NCBI RefSeq assembly: GCF_003286415.2
Contig: NZ_CP043450.1
Span: 5,394,001 to 5,458,000, forward strand
Length of the DNA stretch: 64,000 nt
Direction: 5' to 3'
DNA from: Mucilaginibacter rubeus
Lineage (GTDB): Bacteria > Bacteroidota > Bacteroidia > Sphingobacteriales > Sphingobacteriaceae
In this document: positions 9,503 through 18,273 of the stretch, in pieces
Layout of the letters: each line of letters opens with the position of its first letter
Numbering within the stretch: position 1 is the stretch's first letter
Notes under the pieces: generated by a model
Database searches by the model: none
Told to the model about the DNA's origin: nothing
What the model saw: only the letters and a program-made list of their open reading frames with translations
Program-made: the position numbers and the translations under genes

Positions 9503-10024
9503 TTGGAAGATAACATAATTATAGTTGATACAGCCGGTAACGCTATTGGTGAAATAGATAAGATGGAGGCTCACATATCGGGAACGCTGCACCGCGCCTT
9601 CTCCGTTTTTGTATTCAACAGCAAAGGCCAGTTGCTGCTTCAGCAAAGAGCGTTGAATAAATACCATTCCGGCGGACTTTGGACTAACACGTGCTGCAGT
9701 CATCCGCGTGCAGATGAATTTACGCCGGATGCCGCTCATAGACGTTTGCGGGAAGAAATGGGAATGGATTGTGAACTGACCGAGTTATTTCAGTTCAGCT
9801 ATCGTCATGAATTTGCGAACGGGTTAATCGAAAATGAATACGACCATGTTTTTATGGGCATCAGTGATGAGTTCCCGTTACCCAATCCTGCAGAAGTGGC
9901 CGGGTTCAGGTATATAGATACCGATCTGTTGATTTTTGAATTATTGGAACAGCCCGAGCAATATACAGCCTGGTTTAAAATATGCCTGGAAAAAGTATTG
10001 GAAATCTATCGTCAAATTATTTAA
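9503..10024 (+). CDS. idi: Isopentenyl-diphosphate delta-isomerase (type 1)
   Basis: Nudix-fold enzyme that interconverts IPP and DMAPP and so feeds the carotenoid pathway. Visible motifs are KMEAH near the N-terminus, FNSKGQLLLQQRA, the active-site stretch TNTCCSHPRADE (catalytic Cys), the Nudix-like box RRLREEMGMDCE and ENEYDHVF (catalytic Glu). Length is 173 residues, normal for type 1. The start is TTG: the family N-terminus is needed in full and no in-frame ATG lies upstream before a stop. It is one base from crtZ. Confidence 0.92.
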   Translation: MEDNIIIVDTAGNAIGEIDKMEAHISGTLHRAFSVFVFNSKGQLLLQQRALNKYHSGGLWTNTCCSHPRADEFTPDAAHRRLREEMGMDCELTELFQFSYRHEFANGLIENEYDHVFMGISDEFPLPNPAEVAGFRYIDTDLLIFELLEQPEQYTAWFKICLEKVLEIYRQII

Positions 10025-10025
10025 A

Positions 10026-10496
10026 ATGAAATTGCTCATTAACATTGCGATTATATTAGCTTCATTTTCAGGAATGGAAGGTGTGGCTTGGTTAACCCAC
10101 AAATATGTGATGCATGGTATTTTCTGGCCGCTGCACCGTGATCACCACCTGAAAGAACATTACGGCTTTCTGGAACGTAATGACTTGTTCTTCCTGATCT
10201 TCGCGCTTCCAGGCATTGCCTGTCTTGCGGCAGGAACACTATATCGTTTGCCGGTATGCACTTGTATCGGCATAGGCATCACGCTTTATGGCGCTTGTTA
10301 CTTTTTTGTACACGACCTGTTTATCCATCAGCGCATAAAAGTGCTGCGTAATTCAGAGAACCGTTACCTGAAAGCCATCCGCCGGGCGCATAAAATGCAC
10401 CATAAGCATACGGGTAAATATGACGGCGAAAGCTTTGGTATGTTATGGGTATCCTGGAAATATTTCCGTAACACTTCAAAAAACAACCCGGCATGA
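10026..10496 (+). CDS. crtZ: Beta-carotene hydroxylase CrtZ
   Basis: Membrane di-iron hydroxylase that adds 3-hydroxyls to beta-carotene to give zeaxanthin. The 156-residue protein has all four His clusters of the fatty-acid-hydroxylase-like superfamily: HKYVMHG, HRDHHLKEH, HDLFIHQR and HKMHHKH, set among hydrophobic helices. The ATG at 10026 gives MKLLINIAII, the usual short N-terminus; the open frame extends further upstream but would overlap idi deeply. The stop overlaps the next start by four bases (ATGA). Confidence 0.92.
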   Translation: MKLLINIAIILASFSGMEGVAWLTHKYVMHGIFWPLHRDHHLKEHYGFLERNDLFFLIFALPGIACLAAGTLYRLPVCTCIGIGITLYGACYFFVHDLFIHQRIKVLRNSENRYLKAIRRAHKMHHKHTGKYDGESFGMLWVSWKYFRNTSKNNPA

Positions 10497-11248
10497 GATT
10501 TACCTATCTGCTGATCGATCTTTTTTCGGTGCTAGTGCCCTTTCTTTTTTCATTTCACTCCAGCCTGAAGTTTTACAAAAACTGGCATTCACTTTTCCCG
10601 GCAATGCTCCTGACAGGGATAGTATTTATTGCCTGGGATATGTATTTCACCCACTTAAAAATATGGGGCTTTAATCCTGTTTACCTCACAGGCCTCTACA
10701 TCGGTAACTTGCCTGTTGAAGAAGTCTTGTTCTTTTTTTGTATCCCTTACTCATGTGTGTTCACTTATGCCTGTTTAAATGTAACGATCAAAAAAAAGAT
10801 ATCTGCCCGTTATCCGATTATCATTAGCTCATTACTGATAACCTTTTCTTTATTTATGGCAATCTGTTTTCGTAAACAGGATTATACGTGTTATACTTTC
10901 GCTGCTTTAACTATCTTACTTTTTACCGCGCAGTTTATTATAAAAGTAAGCTGGCTTTCAAAATTCTATATCACTTATCTGCTGTTATTGCTTCCCTTCC
11001 TGATCGTGAATGGTTTGCTAACTGGCACCGGCCTGGAAAACCCGGTAGTTTGGTACAACCCGGCACATATTATAGGCTTACGTATTTTGACCATTCCCGT
11101 TGAGGATATCTTTTATGGCATGGATTTGATCTTACTAAATGTAATGATCTATACAGGTTTAAGCGCGAGGTTTTACCCTTGGTTTAAAAATCAGAGAAAG
11201 ACGATAAATAGCAAAAGCTCTTTACCTTATGTTAAAACAATTTCATGA
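10493..11248 (+). CDS. Lycopene cyclase, CrtYcd-type membrane protein
   Basis: Membrane cyclase that converts lycopene to beta-carotene. The 251-residue hydrophobic protein has the internal duplication of fused CrtYc/CrtYd-type cyclases: each half carries a PVE motif at a helix start (LPVEEVLFFFCIPYSCVF and IPVEDIFYGMDLILLN). It sits between crtZ and folE with four-base overlaps on both sides. Together with crtI, crtB and crtZ it completes a route to zeaxanthin. No ketolase gene is in the window. Confidence 0.88.
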   Translation: MRFTYLLIDLFSVLVPFLFSFHSSLKFYKNWHSLFPAMLLTGIVFIAWDMYFTHLKIWGFNPVYLTGLYIGNLPVEEVLFFFCIPYSCVFTYACLNVTIKKKISARYPIIISSLLITFSLFMAICFRKQDYTCYTFAALTILLFTAQFIIKVSWLSKFYITYLLLLLPFLIVNGLLTGTGLENPVVWYNPAHIIGLRILTIPVEDIFYGMDLILLNVMIYTGLSARFYPWFKNQRKTINSKSSLPYVKTIS

Positions 11249-11928
11249 TAAAAAACGAAATATTGAATGACTTAACTTTAGCGCGGGTGGTAACTGATCT
11301 GGAGCAGGATCATTATAATGCTGCCTTTGACACGCCACTCCGTCCCGACGCTTTTGAACTGGACGACGATACCAAAATGGAACTTATCGCCAAACATTTT
11401 ACAGCGATCATGGAAACTTTGGGAATGGATATGGAAGATGACAGTTTGAAAGATACGCCTAAGCGGGTGGCTAAAATGTACGTGAAGGAGATCTTCAGCG
11501 GCTTGAACCCTGCTAATAAACCCAAACCCACTTTATTCAAAAATCCATTCAACTATAACCAGATGTTGGTGGAACGGAATATTGCTGTATTTAGTAACTG
11601 TGAGCACCACTTTGTACCTATTGTGGGTAAAGCCCACGTTGCCTATATCAGTAACGGGCAGGTGATAGGTTTATCAAAGCTGAACAGGATTGTTCAGTAT
11701 TGTTCGCAAAGGCCGCAAGTGCAGGAAAGGCTCACCATGCAAATAGCCAATATGCTCAAAGAAGCATTGGACTCCGAAAATGTAGCGGTTATCATAGATG
11801 CGCACCACCATTGCGTATCCAGTCGTGGTATAAGAGACGCCGGCAGCACCACGCTTACCGCTGAATATAGCGGACAGTTTTTAAATATGGAAACTAAGAA
11901 TGAATTTTTAAAGTATATCGGATCATGA
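11245..11928 (+). CDS. folE: GTP cyclohydrolase I
   Basis: Converts GTP to dihydroneopterin triphosphate, the first step of folate and pterin cofactor synthesis. Key motifs are DTPKRVAKMY, SNCEHHFVPI (zinc Cys and His), GLSKLNRIV, RPQVQERLT and HHHCVSSRGIRD (second zinc Cys). Length is 227 residues, normal. Its place inside a carotenoid operon points to a special use of pterin, as in light-response operons of Bacteroidota where folE accompanies photolyase genes (established association, from memory); no photolyase is present here. A housekeeping copy may exist elsewhere. Confidence 0.93.
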   Translation: MIKNEILNDLTLARVVTDLEQDHYNAAFDTPLRPDAFELDDDTKMELIAKHFTAIMETLGMDMEDDSLKDTPKRVAKMYVKEIFSGLNPANKPKPTLFKNPFNYNQMLVERNIAVFSNCEHHFVPIVGKAHVAYISNGQVIGLSKLNRIVQYCSQRPQVQERLTMQIANMLKEALDSENVAVIIDAHHHCVSSRGIRDAGSTTLTAEYSGQFLNMETKNEFLKYIGS

Positions 11929-12641
11929 ATTTCAACGGAAAAAATATCCTGGTAGTCGGTGGCAGTTCCGGCATCGGCCTGTCGCTGATTAAATTGCTTC
12001 ATCAGCAGCAAGCCAATATTTATACGATATCAAGATCGGCATCAGCCGAGTGGCCGGAAGATGTACATTTTTTAAAAGCCGACGTTTTAGAAAATTTGGA
12101 TGCCGTGGAAATGTTCCTTCCTGATCAATTGCACGGCCTGGTTTACTCGGTTGGCAGCATTACGCTGAAACCATTCAGCAGGTTAACCGATGAAGACTTT
12201 TTGAAGGATTTCCAGCTGAATGTTTTAGGTGCAGCACGTATTATCCGGCAAGCTATTAAACCTATAAAAAATGCCGCCGGTTCATCTATCGTGTTGATCA
12301 GTTCTGTCGCTGCCAAAACAGGCATGCCATACCATGCCAGTATCGCAGCGGCAAAAGGTGCGGTTGAAGGTATGGCCCTTTCTTTAGCAGCAGAGCTTGC
12401 TATTCAGCATGTCCGGGTTAACGTGGTTGCACCGTCGTTAACAGATACACCACTCGCTCAAACCTTGTTGAGCACAGCTGAAAAACGGGAAGCCTCTGCT
12501 AAACGCCATCCTTTAGGAAAGATAGGGCAATCCGAAGATATCAGCCGGCTGATCGCATTTTTATTATCGGATGAGACCAGCTGGATGACCGGGCAGGTTA
12601 TCGGCATGGATGGTGGCTTAGGTAAATTAAAAACAAGTTAA
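11925..12641 (+). CDS. SDR-family oxidoreductase with altered YxxxK motif
   Basis: Short-chain dehydrogenase/reductase of 238 residues. The NAD(P) motif ILVVGGSSGIGLSL and the catalytic Ser (IVLISSVAA) are clear, and the C-terminus GQVIGMDGGLG is typical. Where the family has YxxxK, the sequence reads MPYHASIAAAKGAVEG: the Lys is kept but the residue four before it is Ile, and the nearest Tyr is eight before the Lys. The catalytic Tyr may be displaced or absent. Four-base overlap with folE and one base to the flavin reductase gene suggest a joint pterin/flavin redox role. The substrate is unknown. Confidence 0.85.
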   Translation: MNFNGKNILVVGGSSGIGLSLIKLLHQQQANIYTISRSASAEWPEDVHFLKADVLENLDAVEMFLPDQLHGLVYSVGSITLKPFSRLTDEDFLKDFQLNVLGAARIIRQAIKPIKNAAGSSIVLISSVAAKTGMPYHASIAAAKGAVEGMALSLAAELAIQHVRVNVVAPSLTDTPLAQTLLSTAEKREASAKRHPLGKIGQSEDISRLIAFLLSDETSWMTGQVIGMDGGLGKLKTS

Positions 12642-12642
12642 G

Positions 12643-13299
12643 ATGCAGAATATAAAGAGCGAACAGATCTATCGGATGGAAAAGCAATACCGAACAAGCC
12701 TGATCAATAGTTTGATAGGCTACCGGGCTTTGAATCTTTTGGGCACAACCGGCAATGACGGTATCACCAACTTGTGTATCATCAGTTCTGTTTTCCATTT
12801 GGGTGCCAACCCGCCGCTTATCGGAATGGTGATCCGGCCTGAACGTGAGCACAATGATACGTTGCGTAATATCAGATCAACAGGACAATACACCCTCAAT
12901 AACGTGCTGCCCGAATGGTACATGCAGGCACACCAAACCAGCGCAAGTTATCCTTCGGGCGTTTCTGAATTTGATACCTGCCATTTCAAAAAGCATTATG
13001 TGAATGGCTTTAAAGCGCCTTTTGTTACAGCATCCAACATACGCATAGGGCTGGAACTGCGTGAGATGATTGATATGGAAGTTAACGGAACAACCATTGT
13101 AATTGGTGAAATAGTTCATATCCTAACAGAAGATGGATTGATCGGTCAAGATGGAACAGCTGATCACGGTAAAGCAAGAACCATGACCGTGGCCGGTTTG
13201 GACACTTATTATCTTCCGCAACCCGTTGGGCAACTCGCCTATGCCAAGCCCGATGTTGAACCTCATCTATTAAATACACATGTCAACTTCAATACATAA
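12643..13299 (+). CDS. Flavin reductase-like FMN-binding protein
   Basis: 218 residues with the flavin reductase-like split-barrel pattern: an N-terminal strand region ITNLCIISSVFHLGANPPLIG (the family's N-x-x-x-S-x-F-x-x-x-x-x-x-P-P-x-x-x motif), IRPEREHNDTLRNI and YTLNNV. Such proteins bind FMN and reduce flavin or use it for small-molecule oxidation. The gene is one base after the SDR gene and three bases before the FAD oxidoreductase gene, so the three enzymes are probably made together. Confidence 0.8.
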   Translation: MQNIKSEQIYRMEKQYRTSLINSLIGYRALNLLGTTGNDGITNLCIISSVFHLGANPPLIGMVIRPEREHNDTLRNIRSTGQYTLNNVLPEWYMQAHQTSASYPSGVSEFDTCHFKKHYVNGFKAPFVTASNIRIGLELREMIDMEVNGTTIVIGEIVHILTEDGLIGQDGTADHGKARTMTVAGLDTYYLPQPVGQLAYAKPDVEPHLLNTHVNFNT

Positions 13300-13302
13300 G
13301 CG

Positions 13303-14550
13303 ATGAAAAAAGACGCGGAAGTGATTATTATAGGTGCGGGAATAGCCGGTTTAACAGCTGCCAAAATATTAAAAGCTGCCGGAAAATCGGTTTTGGTTTT
13401 GGAGGCCTCCGATGGAGTGGGTGGCAGAGTGCGAACAGATGAGGTAGATGGCTACCTGCTCGACCGGGGTTTCCAGGTTTTTCTGACAGCTTATCCCGAA
13501 GCCAAAAAACTATTAGATTACAAGACGCTGGAATTATGCAAATTTAATCCCGGCGCAATTATTTTGAATAGGGATGGTATCACTACTTTAGGTGATCCGG
13601 CCAGGCAGCCAGGTTCGATAGTGAGCACTTTGCTGTCTTCAGCCGCTACATTTGCTGATAAACTACGCATGCTCCGCTTAAAGCTAAAATTGGCTGGTAA
13701 AAGTATAGATGAGATATTTTCAGAGCCGGAGATCACCACTACAGAATACCTGAAAAAAGAAGGTTTTAGCGGAACGATCATGAACCAGTTTTTCCGCCCT
13801 TTTATGACAGGGATCTTTCTCGAAGGCCGGCTAAGTACTTCCAGCAGAATGTTTGAGTTTGTTTTTAAAATGTTTAGCGAAGGTAATGCTGCGATCCCTG
13901 CCAAAGGAATGGGCATGATACCTAAACAACTTGCTGAATGCCTTTCTTCCCAGGAACTGCTGTTTCATCAAAATGTATCAGCAGTTAATGGCGGCTCGGT
14001 AACAACAACAGATGGGGTTGTCTATCAGGCTAACTATGTTTTGATCGCTACCGATCCTTTAAGTTCCCCCATACGTAACAGAAATTCGAAAATTGAACAT
14101 CATTCTGTGAGCAATATGTATTTCACCGCTAAAAAAAGACCGTTCGAAAAGCCTCTTATAGCTTTAAATACGTTACCGGGAAAAATTGTAAATAACATAG
14201 CGGTAATGGATCGTATTTCTACCGGGTACTCTAAAAACGGTGATACTTTAATTTCACTGTCGCTTATCGGGGATCATTCTAAAGCCAACCAAAACGAACT
14301 CCAGGAAAATGTGGTTAATGAATTGAAACTCTGGTATCCCGAAGCCGTCAGCTGGAAGCATTTAAAAACCTACCATATTGATTATGCGCTGCCCAATGAC
14401 GACCACGTAACCAATGAACCTGATTATACAACTATGTTGGTGAATGCCCAATGCTTCACCTGTGGTGATTATTTGATGAATGGCTCGATTAATGCAGCGA
14501 TGAAAAGTGGCAGGCAGGCTGCAGAGGCCATGATAAATACCATGTTTTAA
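13303..14550 (+). CDS. FAD-dependent amine-oxidase-like oxidoreductase
   Basis: 415 residues. The N-terminal VIIIGAGIAGLTAAKILKAA and GGRVRTDEVDGYLLDRGFQ motifs place it in the flavin amine oxidase/protoporphyrinogen oxidase superfamily. The C-terminal CGDYLMNGSINAAMKSG motif contacts FAD. It is not a second CrtI, because it lacks the long PGPGVPP-type C-terminal signature. Substrate unknown; a carotenoid, polyene or amine are all possible. Its stop shares one base with the next start (TAATG), so it is coupled to the MpaB-like gene. Confidence 0.82.
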   Translation: MKKDAEVIIIGAGIAGLTAAKILKAAGKSVLVLEASDGVGGRVRTDEVDGYLLDRGFQVFLTAYPEAKKLLDYKTLELCKFNPGAIILNRDGITTLGDPARQPGSIVSTLLSSAATFADKLRMLRLKLKLAGKSIDEIFSEPEITTTEYLKKEGFSGTIMNQFFRPFMTGIFLEGRLSTSSRMFEFVFKMFSEGNAAIPAKGMGMIPKQLAECLSSQELLFHQNVSAVNGGSVTTTDGVVYQANYVLIATDPLSSPIRNRNSKIEHHSVSNMYFTAKKRPFEKPLIALNTLPGKIVNNIAVMDRISTGYSKNGDTLISLSLIGDHSKANQNELQENVVNELKLWYPEAVSWKHLKTYHIDYALPNDDHVTNEPDYTTMLVNAQCFTCGDYLMNGSINAAMKSGRQAAEAMINTMF

Positions 14551-15617
14551 TGATCAATCATAATTTATATAGCAATGAACTTTTAGACCGTAAACGGCTA
14601 TTGTGCGACGCGCAGGCAGATGAGTTTATACGTTATGTTTTTAGCGATCCGGCAAAGAAAAAGCAATTACAGGACTGGATGGGTGGCGCTTCTGGTACTT
14701 TACATTTGAATTTATTACAAGATGCCTTTCCGGGTTTTGCCTTTATTGATAACGCTACAGAACTGCCCACGTGGGCACAGCCACGGCTAATGAAAACCGG
14801 CGCTGTTTTCTTTGCCCGGCACTCTGAGATCATTATGAGTTTACTTGGGTTGTTATCATTACCCTATTGTTATAATGCAGCCAATGGTGCAATGGTGCTA
14901 TACTTGTCCGAGCTGATCCGCAAGCAAACCACCAAAAGGCTTTTTGATACCGCTGTTTTTGTTTGGGAAGTAATGGGGCCGGATGCTTTCAGTAAAAACG
15001 GAAGCGCTTTTGAAGAAATTTTAAAAGTGAGGATCATGCATGCGGCCGTTCGTTACTACACGCTTCATAGCGGCAAATGGAACGATAGCTGGGGATTACC
15101 CATAAACCAGGAAGACATGGCCGGGACAAACCTGTCATTTTCGCTGATCGTAATTCGCGGGTTACGAATGCTCGGTTACAGCGTTAGCGAGGAAGATCAG
15201 GCAGCGTTTATGCATATCTGGGCGGTAGTAGGTTACTTATCGGGCTTAGATGCAGATCTGATCCCCGAAAATTCTAAAATGGCGCAGCAACTTGATAACA
15301 CTATCAAACGAAGGCAATTCACTGTTTCTGCGCATGGGCAGGAATTAACCGGATCGTTGACCGCTCATATCCTGTCGGTGAATAAAAGTAAGGCGACGGC
15401 TAACGATATCCTTGGCTTAATGCGTTACCTGCTTGGAAAAGAAATGGCGGATATGCTGGCGATCAATGCTCCTGAACTGCCCGCTTATAAATTGACGCTG
15501 ATCAAAACGCTGAACCTGTTGAGAAGCTTTAAGCCGCAGGGAGACGCTAAGCAAAATTACCGGGCGGCTTACGCTGCATTCAAAACTCAAAACCCGGAAC
15601 TCGCCAAAAGAAACTAA
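14550..15617 (+). CDS. MpaB/latex-clearing-protein-like oxygenase (DUF2236)
   Basis: 355 residues. Hallmarks of the MpaB/Lcp family are RLMKTGAVFFARH, the hydrophobic LSLPYCYNAANGAMVL, KVRIMHAAVRYY (the RxMHAxVR heme-ligand region of Lcp) and GLPINQEDMAGTNLSFS. Lcp is a b-type heme dioxygenase that cleaves polyisoprene double bonds; MpaB cleaves a farnesyl chain. In a carotenoid operon an isoprenoid cleavage role is an attractive idea (inference). There is no signal peptide, so it would act inside the cell, unlike secreted Lcp. Confidence 0.8.
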   Translation: MINHNLYSNELLDRKRLLCDAQADEFIRYVFSDPAKKKQLQDWMGGASGTLHLNLLQDAFPGFAFIDNATELPTWAQPRLMKTGAVFFARHSEIIMSLLGLLSLPYCYNAANGAMVLYLSELIRKQTTKRLFDTAVFVWEVMGPDAFSKNGSAFEEILKVRIMHAAVRYYTLHSGKWNDSWGLPINQEDMAGTNLSFSLIVIRGLRMLGYSVSEEDQAAFMHIWAVVGYLSGLDADLIPENSKMAQQLDNTIKRRQFTVSAHGQELTGSLTAHILSVNKSKATANDILGLMRYLLGKEMADMLAINAPELPAYKLTLIKTLNLLRSFKPQGDAKQNYRAAYAAFKTQNPELAKRN

Positions 15618-15654
15618 ATTTGAAAATTGTCTGTATGCTTAATTTTATAAAAAC

Positions 15655-16341
15655 ATGAAATCATACCAACTTATTCACCAACTGATCGATCTTGTAGCCG
15701 AACTGGAAAAAGAAAACCAGGGACGGCAAGCGTCTTTGCAGGATTTTGCAGGTTTTTTGCTGAATAAAGTTGGTGACCCTGCCGGTAATACACAGAGTAG
15801 TGAAGTTAGGTTCGGCGCTAATGACAGCGCCGCTTTGGATATTGCCTATCAGCTGGATAATAATATTGGTCGCTTGTTTGTTTTTATGAGCCGCTATGCG
15901 AAATCTTATATAAAAAAGGCGCTGGAAGGCACACCCTTGCAAACCGCCGAAGATTTTACCGCTTTGGCGATCCTTTTAACACATAGCCATTTGTCAAAAA
16001 GTGAACTGATCAGCTATAATCTACAGGAAAAAACATCGGGTACGGAGGTGCTCAGACGTCTGATCGCCCACGGTTTGGTAAGGCAATGGGACGACGAAAA
16101 GGATAAAAGAAGTAAACATATTGCCATTACTGATAAGGGAAAAATATTACTATTTCAGGTATTCGAACATACCAGCTATGTGGGTACGATCATCACCGGA
16201 AGACTGACGATTGCTGAAAAATTCACGTTGCAATATCTTTTACAAAAACTGGAAAACTTTCATTTGGAGCAATACGAAAAGAAGAGCATTATTAACAAGG
16301 AAGACCTTAAAAAAATAGCAGCAGAAATTGCACCGGAATAA
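15655..16341 (+). CDS. MarR-type transcriptional regulator
   Basis: 228 residues with a winged-helix core: DFTALAILLTHSHLSKSEL (helix-turn-helix), then HGLVRQWDDEKDKRSKHIAI (the MarR D-x-R-wing) and TDKGKILL. It is the last gene of the eleven-gene operon, 37 bases after the MpaB-like gene, and probably controls that operon in response to a ligand or redox state (inference). The N-terminal 80 residues are longer than in the shortest MarR proteins. No operator could be assigned by eye near 7.0 kb. Confidence 0.8.
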   Translation: MKSYQLIHQLIDLVAELEKENQGRQASLQDFAGFLLNKVGDPAGNTQSSEVRFGANDSAALDIAYQLDNNIGRLFVFMSRYAKSYIKKALEGTPLQTAEDFTALAILLTHSHLSKSELISYNLQEKTSGTEVLRRLIAHGLVRQWDDEKDKRSKHIAITDKGKILLFQVFEHTSYVGTIITGRLTIAEKFTLQYLLQKLENFHLEQYEKKSIINKEDLKKIAAEIAPE

Positions 16342-16485
16342 TGACGAACCTTTAAATAAGCGGGGTATAGCGTGGTCAATGTATCCTTATTCTCTAATAT
16401 CGCTTTCGCTAACCTGAATCAAATTAAGCACCGTTAATAAGCTTGATTTCAATTTGTTTATGCATTCAATAAGTAATGTATTTAC

Positions 16486-16683
16486 TATCTTTGCGTTAAG
16501 ATTTGCGTCTCCATTTTCAGGCAAGAAAAAACTGGTGAGTCACGCGGTGAGTCGATTTTTGAAAATCATACAATCGACTGAAGATCAAAAGAATACAGAG
16601 ACAGGTTCTGAACCCTCCCTCTCCGCTTGTCATTATTCAACAAAGAAGCGCTGTAAATGATTTATTTACAGCGCTTCTTTGTT
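16486..16683 (+). ncRNA. Candidate small RNA with tRNA-Ser-like remnants
   Basis: A perfect -7 box TATCTTTG lies at 16486-16493 (no good -33 element), followed about 150 bases later by a perfect 20-bp terminator hairpin. No sensible protein is encoded between. The stretch has a seven-bp arm pair AGTCGAT/ATCGACT enclosing TTTTTGAAAATC, similar to a tRNA-Ser(UGA) anticodon arm, and a GGTTCTGAACCCTCCCTCTC tract that resembles a tRNA-Ser 3' end with one extra base. The matching 5' acceptor strand is missing. It is either a degenerate tRNA-Ser or integration scar that is still transcribed, or an independent small RNA. Confidence 0.3.
16639..16683. terminator. Strong bidirectional terminator hairpin
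   Basis: Two perfect 20-base arms (16639-16658 and 16664-16683) with a GATTT loop. The right arm contains TTCTTTGTT, and the left arm gives the same T-rich run on the minus strand. It lies between the plus-strand carotenoid operon or candidate small RNA and the minus-strand acyltransferase relic, and would stop both. Confidence 0.85.
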
Positions 16684-16735
16684 GTCTTTATCCGGCACTA
16701 AAATAAATCGCTTTGCCCTGGTGACCTTCTTATTT

Positions 16736-17863
16736 TTAAAGCAATTGTTGGATTTTATTGGATTTCTTTTCCCTCAAATTTGCACCAATTGAAATAGCCG
16801 TACGCTCAATGGTTAGATAAAGAAAATAGCACATCGCAAATATTCCCACAAAAGCAGGGATAAGAATTAGGATTGGATGATTGAAATGAGCCCTAAAATG
16901 CTTGTCGTAGAAATTGAAAATCAGATACAATAAGGGCTGATGAAATAAATATATGCTGTAACTGCATATACCGATTTTAACAATCCATCTTGATAGAACT
17001 CCTTTTAAATCAACCTTTTCATTGTGCAATATCCAATCAATAAAAGCGATCCATGAAAATGTAGCTATATATTGTAACAGATAGTTTGCATACAAAAAAC
17101 TTTTGGCGGCAAATAATATCAGAAATGAAATTAAAGAAATAATAAGCGCGCCCTTTTTGAACACTCGCTTTTTATTAAAAAAAGCCTCCGCAAAATATGC
17201 TCCTGCAGCCCAGATGAACCATAATTCAAAAACTGAATTAATGTAAGATACTTTATTGATTAAATCATTGAAGAATATACCCAAGACTAAAACAGCAATC
17301 GACAAAGCCAAAATCAATTTAAATGTTGTTTTTATTCCTATTTTATTCCTTAAAAATAAGAAGAAGGGATAAAGCAAGTAAAGTTGTACTTCGAGTGCTA
17401 AACTCCAGAAAGAGGCATTTATTGAAAAAAATGTAGAATCAAAGAGGTTATGGATCGTGAAAAAATGAAAAATTAAATCTCTAAAGTTAATATTAGAAAA
17501 ATCATGACGATTCAATATGATGGTAAAAGTTAATAATGCAAACCAATACGGTGGAAATATTCGCCAAAATCGCTTGCTAAAAAAAGTTGAAGCATTAAAG
17601 ATTTCCTTATTCTTTAAATATCCTAAATGGATCAGAAACCCACTGATTATTAAAAATAAAGTAACACCGGTAAATCCAAATGCGGATGGTGAAAAATTAA
17701 GTATCAGTAATTTAATATTTGGAATATCTATAATTCCATTTTGATCATACTTTGTTATTGGATAGTCAGGAAACAGAACCAGTTAATAATGATAAATAAT
17801 AACATAAATTATCGCAATGCCCCGTAGAAAATCTATTTTCTGATAATGTTTTTGGCTCGTCAT
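16736..17863 (-). pseudogene. Acyltransferase 3 family gene with nonsense codon
   Basis: From ATG at 17863 the minus strand reads MTSQKHYQKIDFLRGIAII and VIIYHY, then TAA (17785-17783, codon 27), then continues in the same frame to 16736 for 375 codons in all. After the stop come PSAFGFTGVTLFLIISGFLI, KRFWRIFPPYW, INASFWSLALEVQLYLLYP and SYSIYLFHQPLLY. These are the ordered landmarks of multi-pass acyltransferase 3 proteins that O-acylate surface sugars. Only one substitution is needed to repair it, so the loss is recent or could be a sequencing error. The longest intact frame, from ATG at 17515 (259 codons), lacks the catalytic N-terminal helices. The gene is much more AT-rich than the preceding operon. 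Confidence 0.75.
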
Positions 17864-18172
17864 TAAGTAGTCTTGGAATGAATATAAGCGACAACAAATA
17901 TAATATTTTCAGGGCCACCATCCGGGTAAAACGTATACTCTTTTTAATTCCTCCTTTTTAACCACAACTATAAAGCTTGTAATTATTGAAAATATTACCA
18001 ATAAATAAGCGCTGCACTAAATGGAAATTACTTCTCCGACCTGAGTTTTATCTTTGTCAGTGGCTTCTTGCGTTGATGTAACATAAAAGTGTTTCTTTAT
18101 TGTCTTGATATTCGTCAGTTATTAAAATATCTATCGCATCGCATTACATCAGAGCTCACCGCTCTCTATAAA
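17864..18172. other. AT-rich non-coding stretch
   Basis: I see no gene here. The sequence is AT-rich and lies upstream of the acyltransferase relic and downstream of the outer-membrane protein gene, both on the minus strand. A TATCTTTG box occurs in it (near 18051) on the plus strand, but there is no plus-strand gene for it to serve. Confidence 0.4.
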
Positions 18173-18200
18173 AAAAACCGAACTTTCGTGTCCGGTTTTT
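18173..18200 (-). terminator. Rho-independent terminator
   Basis: Inverted arms AAAAACCG (18173-18180) and CGGTTTTT (18193-18200), extended inward by GAC/GTT pairing. On the minus strand a run of eight T follows. It is placed to end the outer-membrane protein gene that stops at 18274. Confidence 0.7.
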
Positions 18201-18273
18201 CTGTTTTTTACATTGATTACCAACCTGTTTAACACCAATCGCCAAGCCTGGCAAAAAACAATAAAGATGTCTT

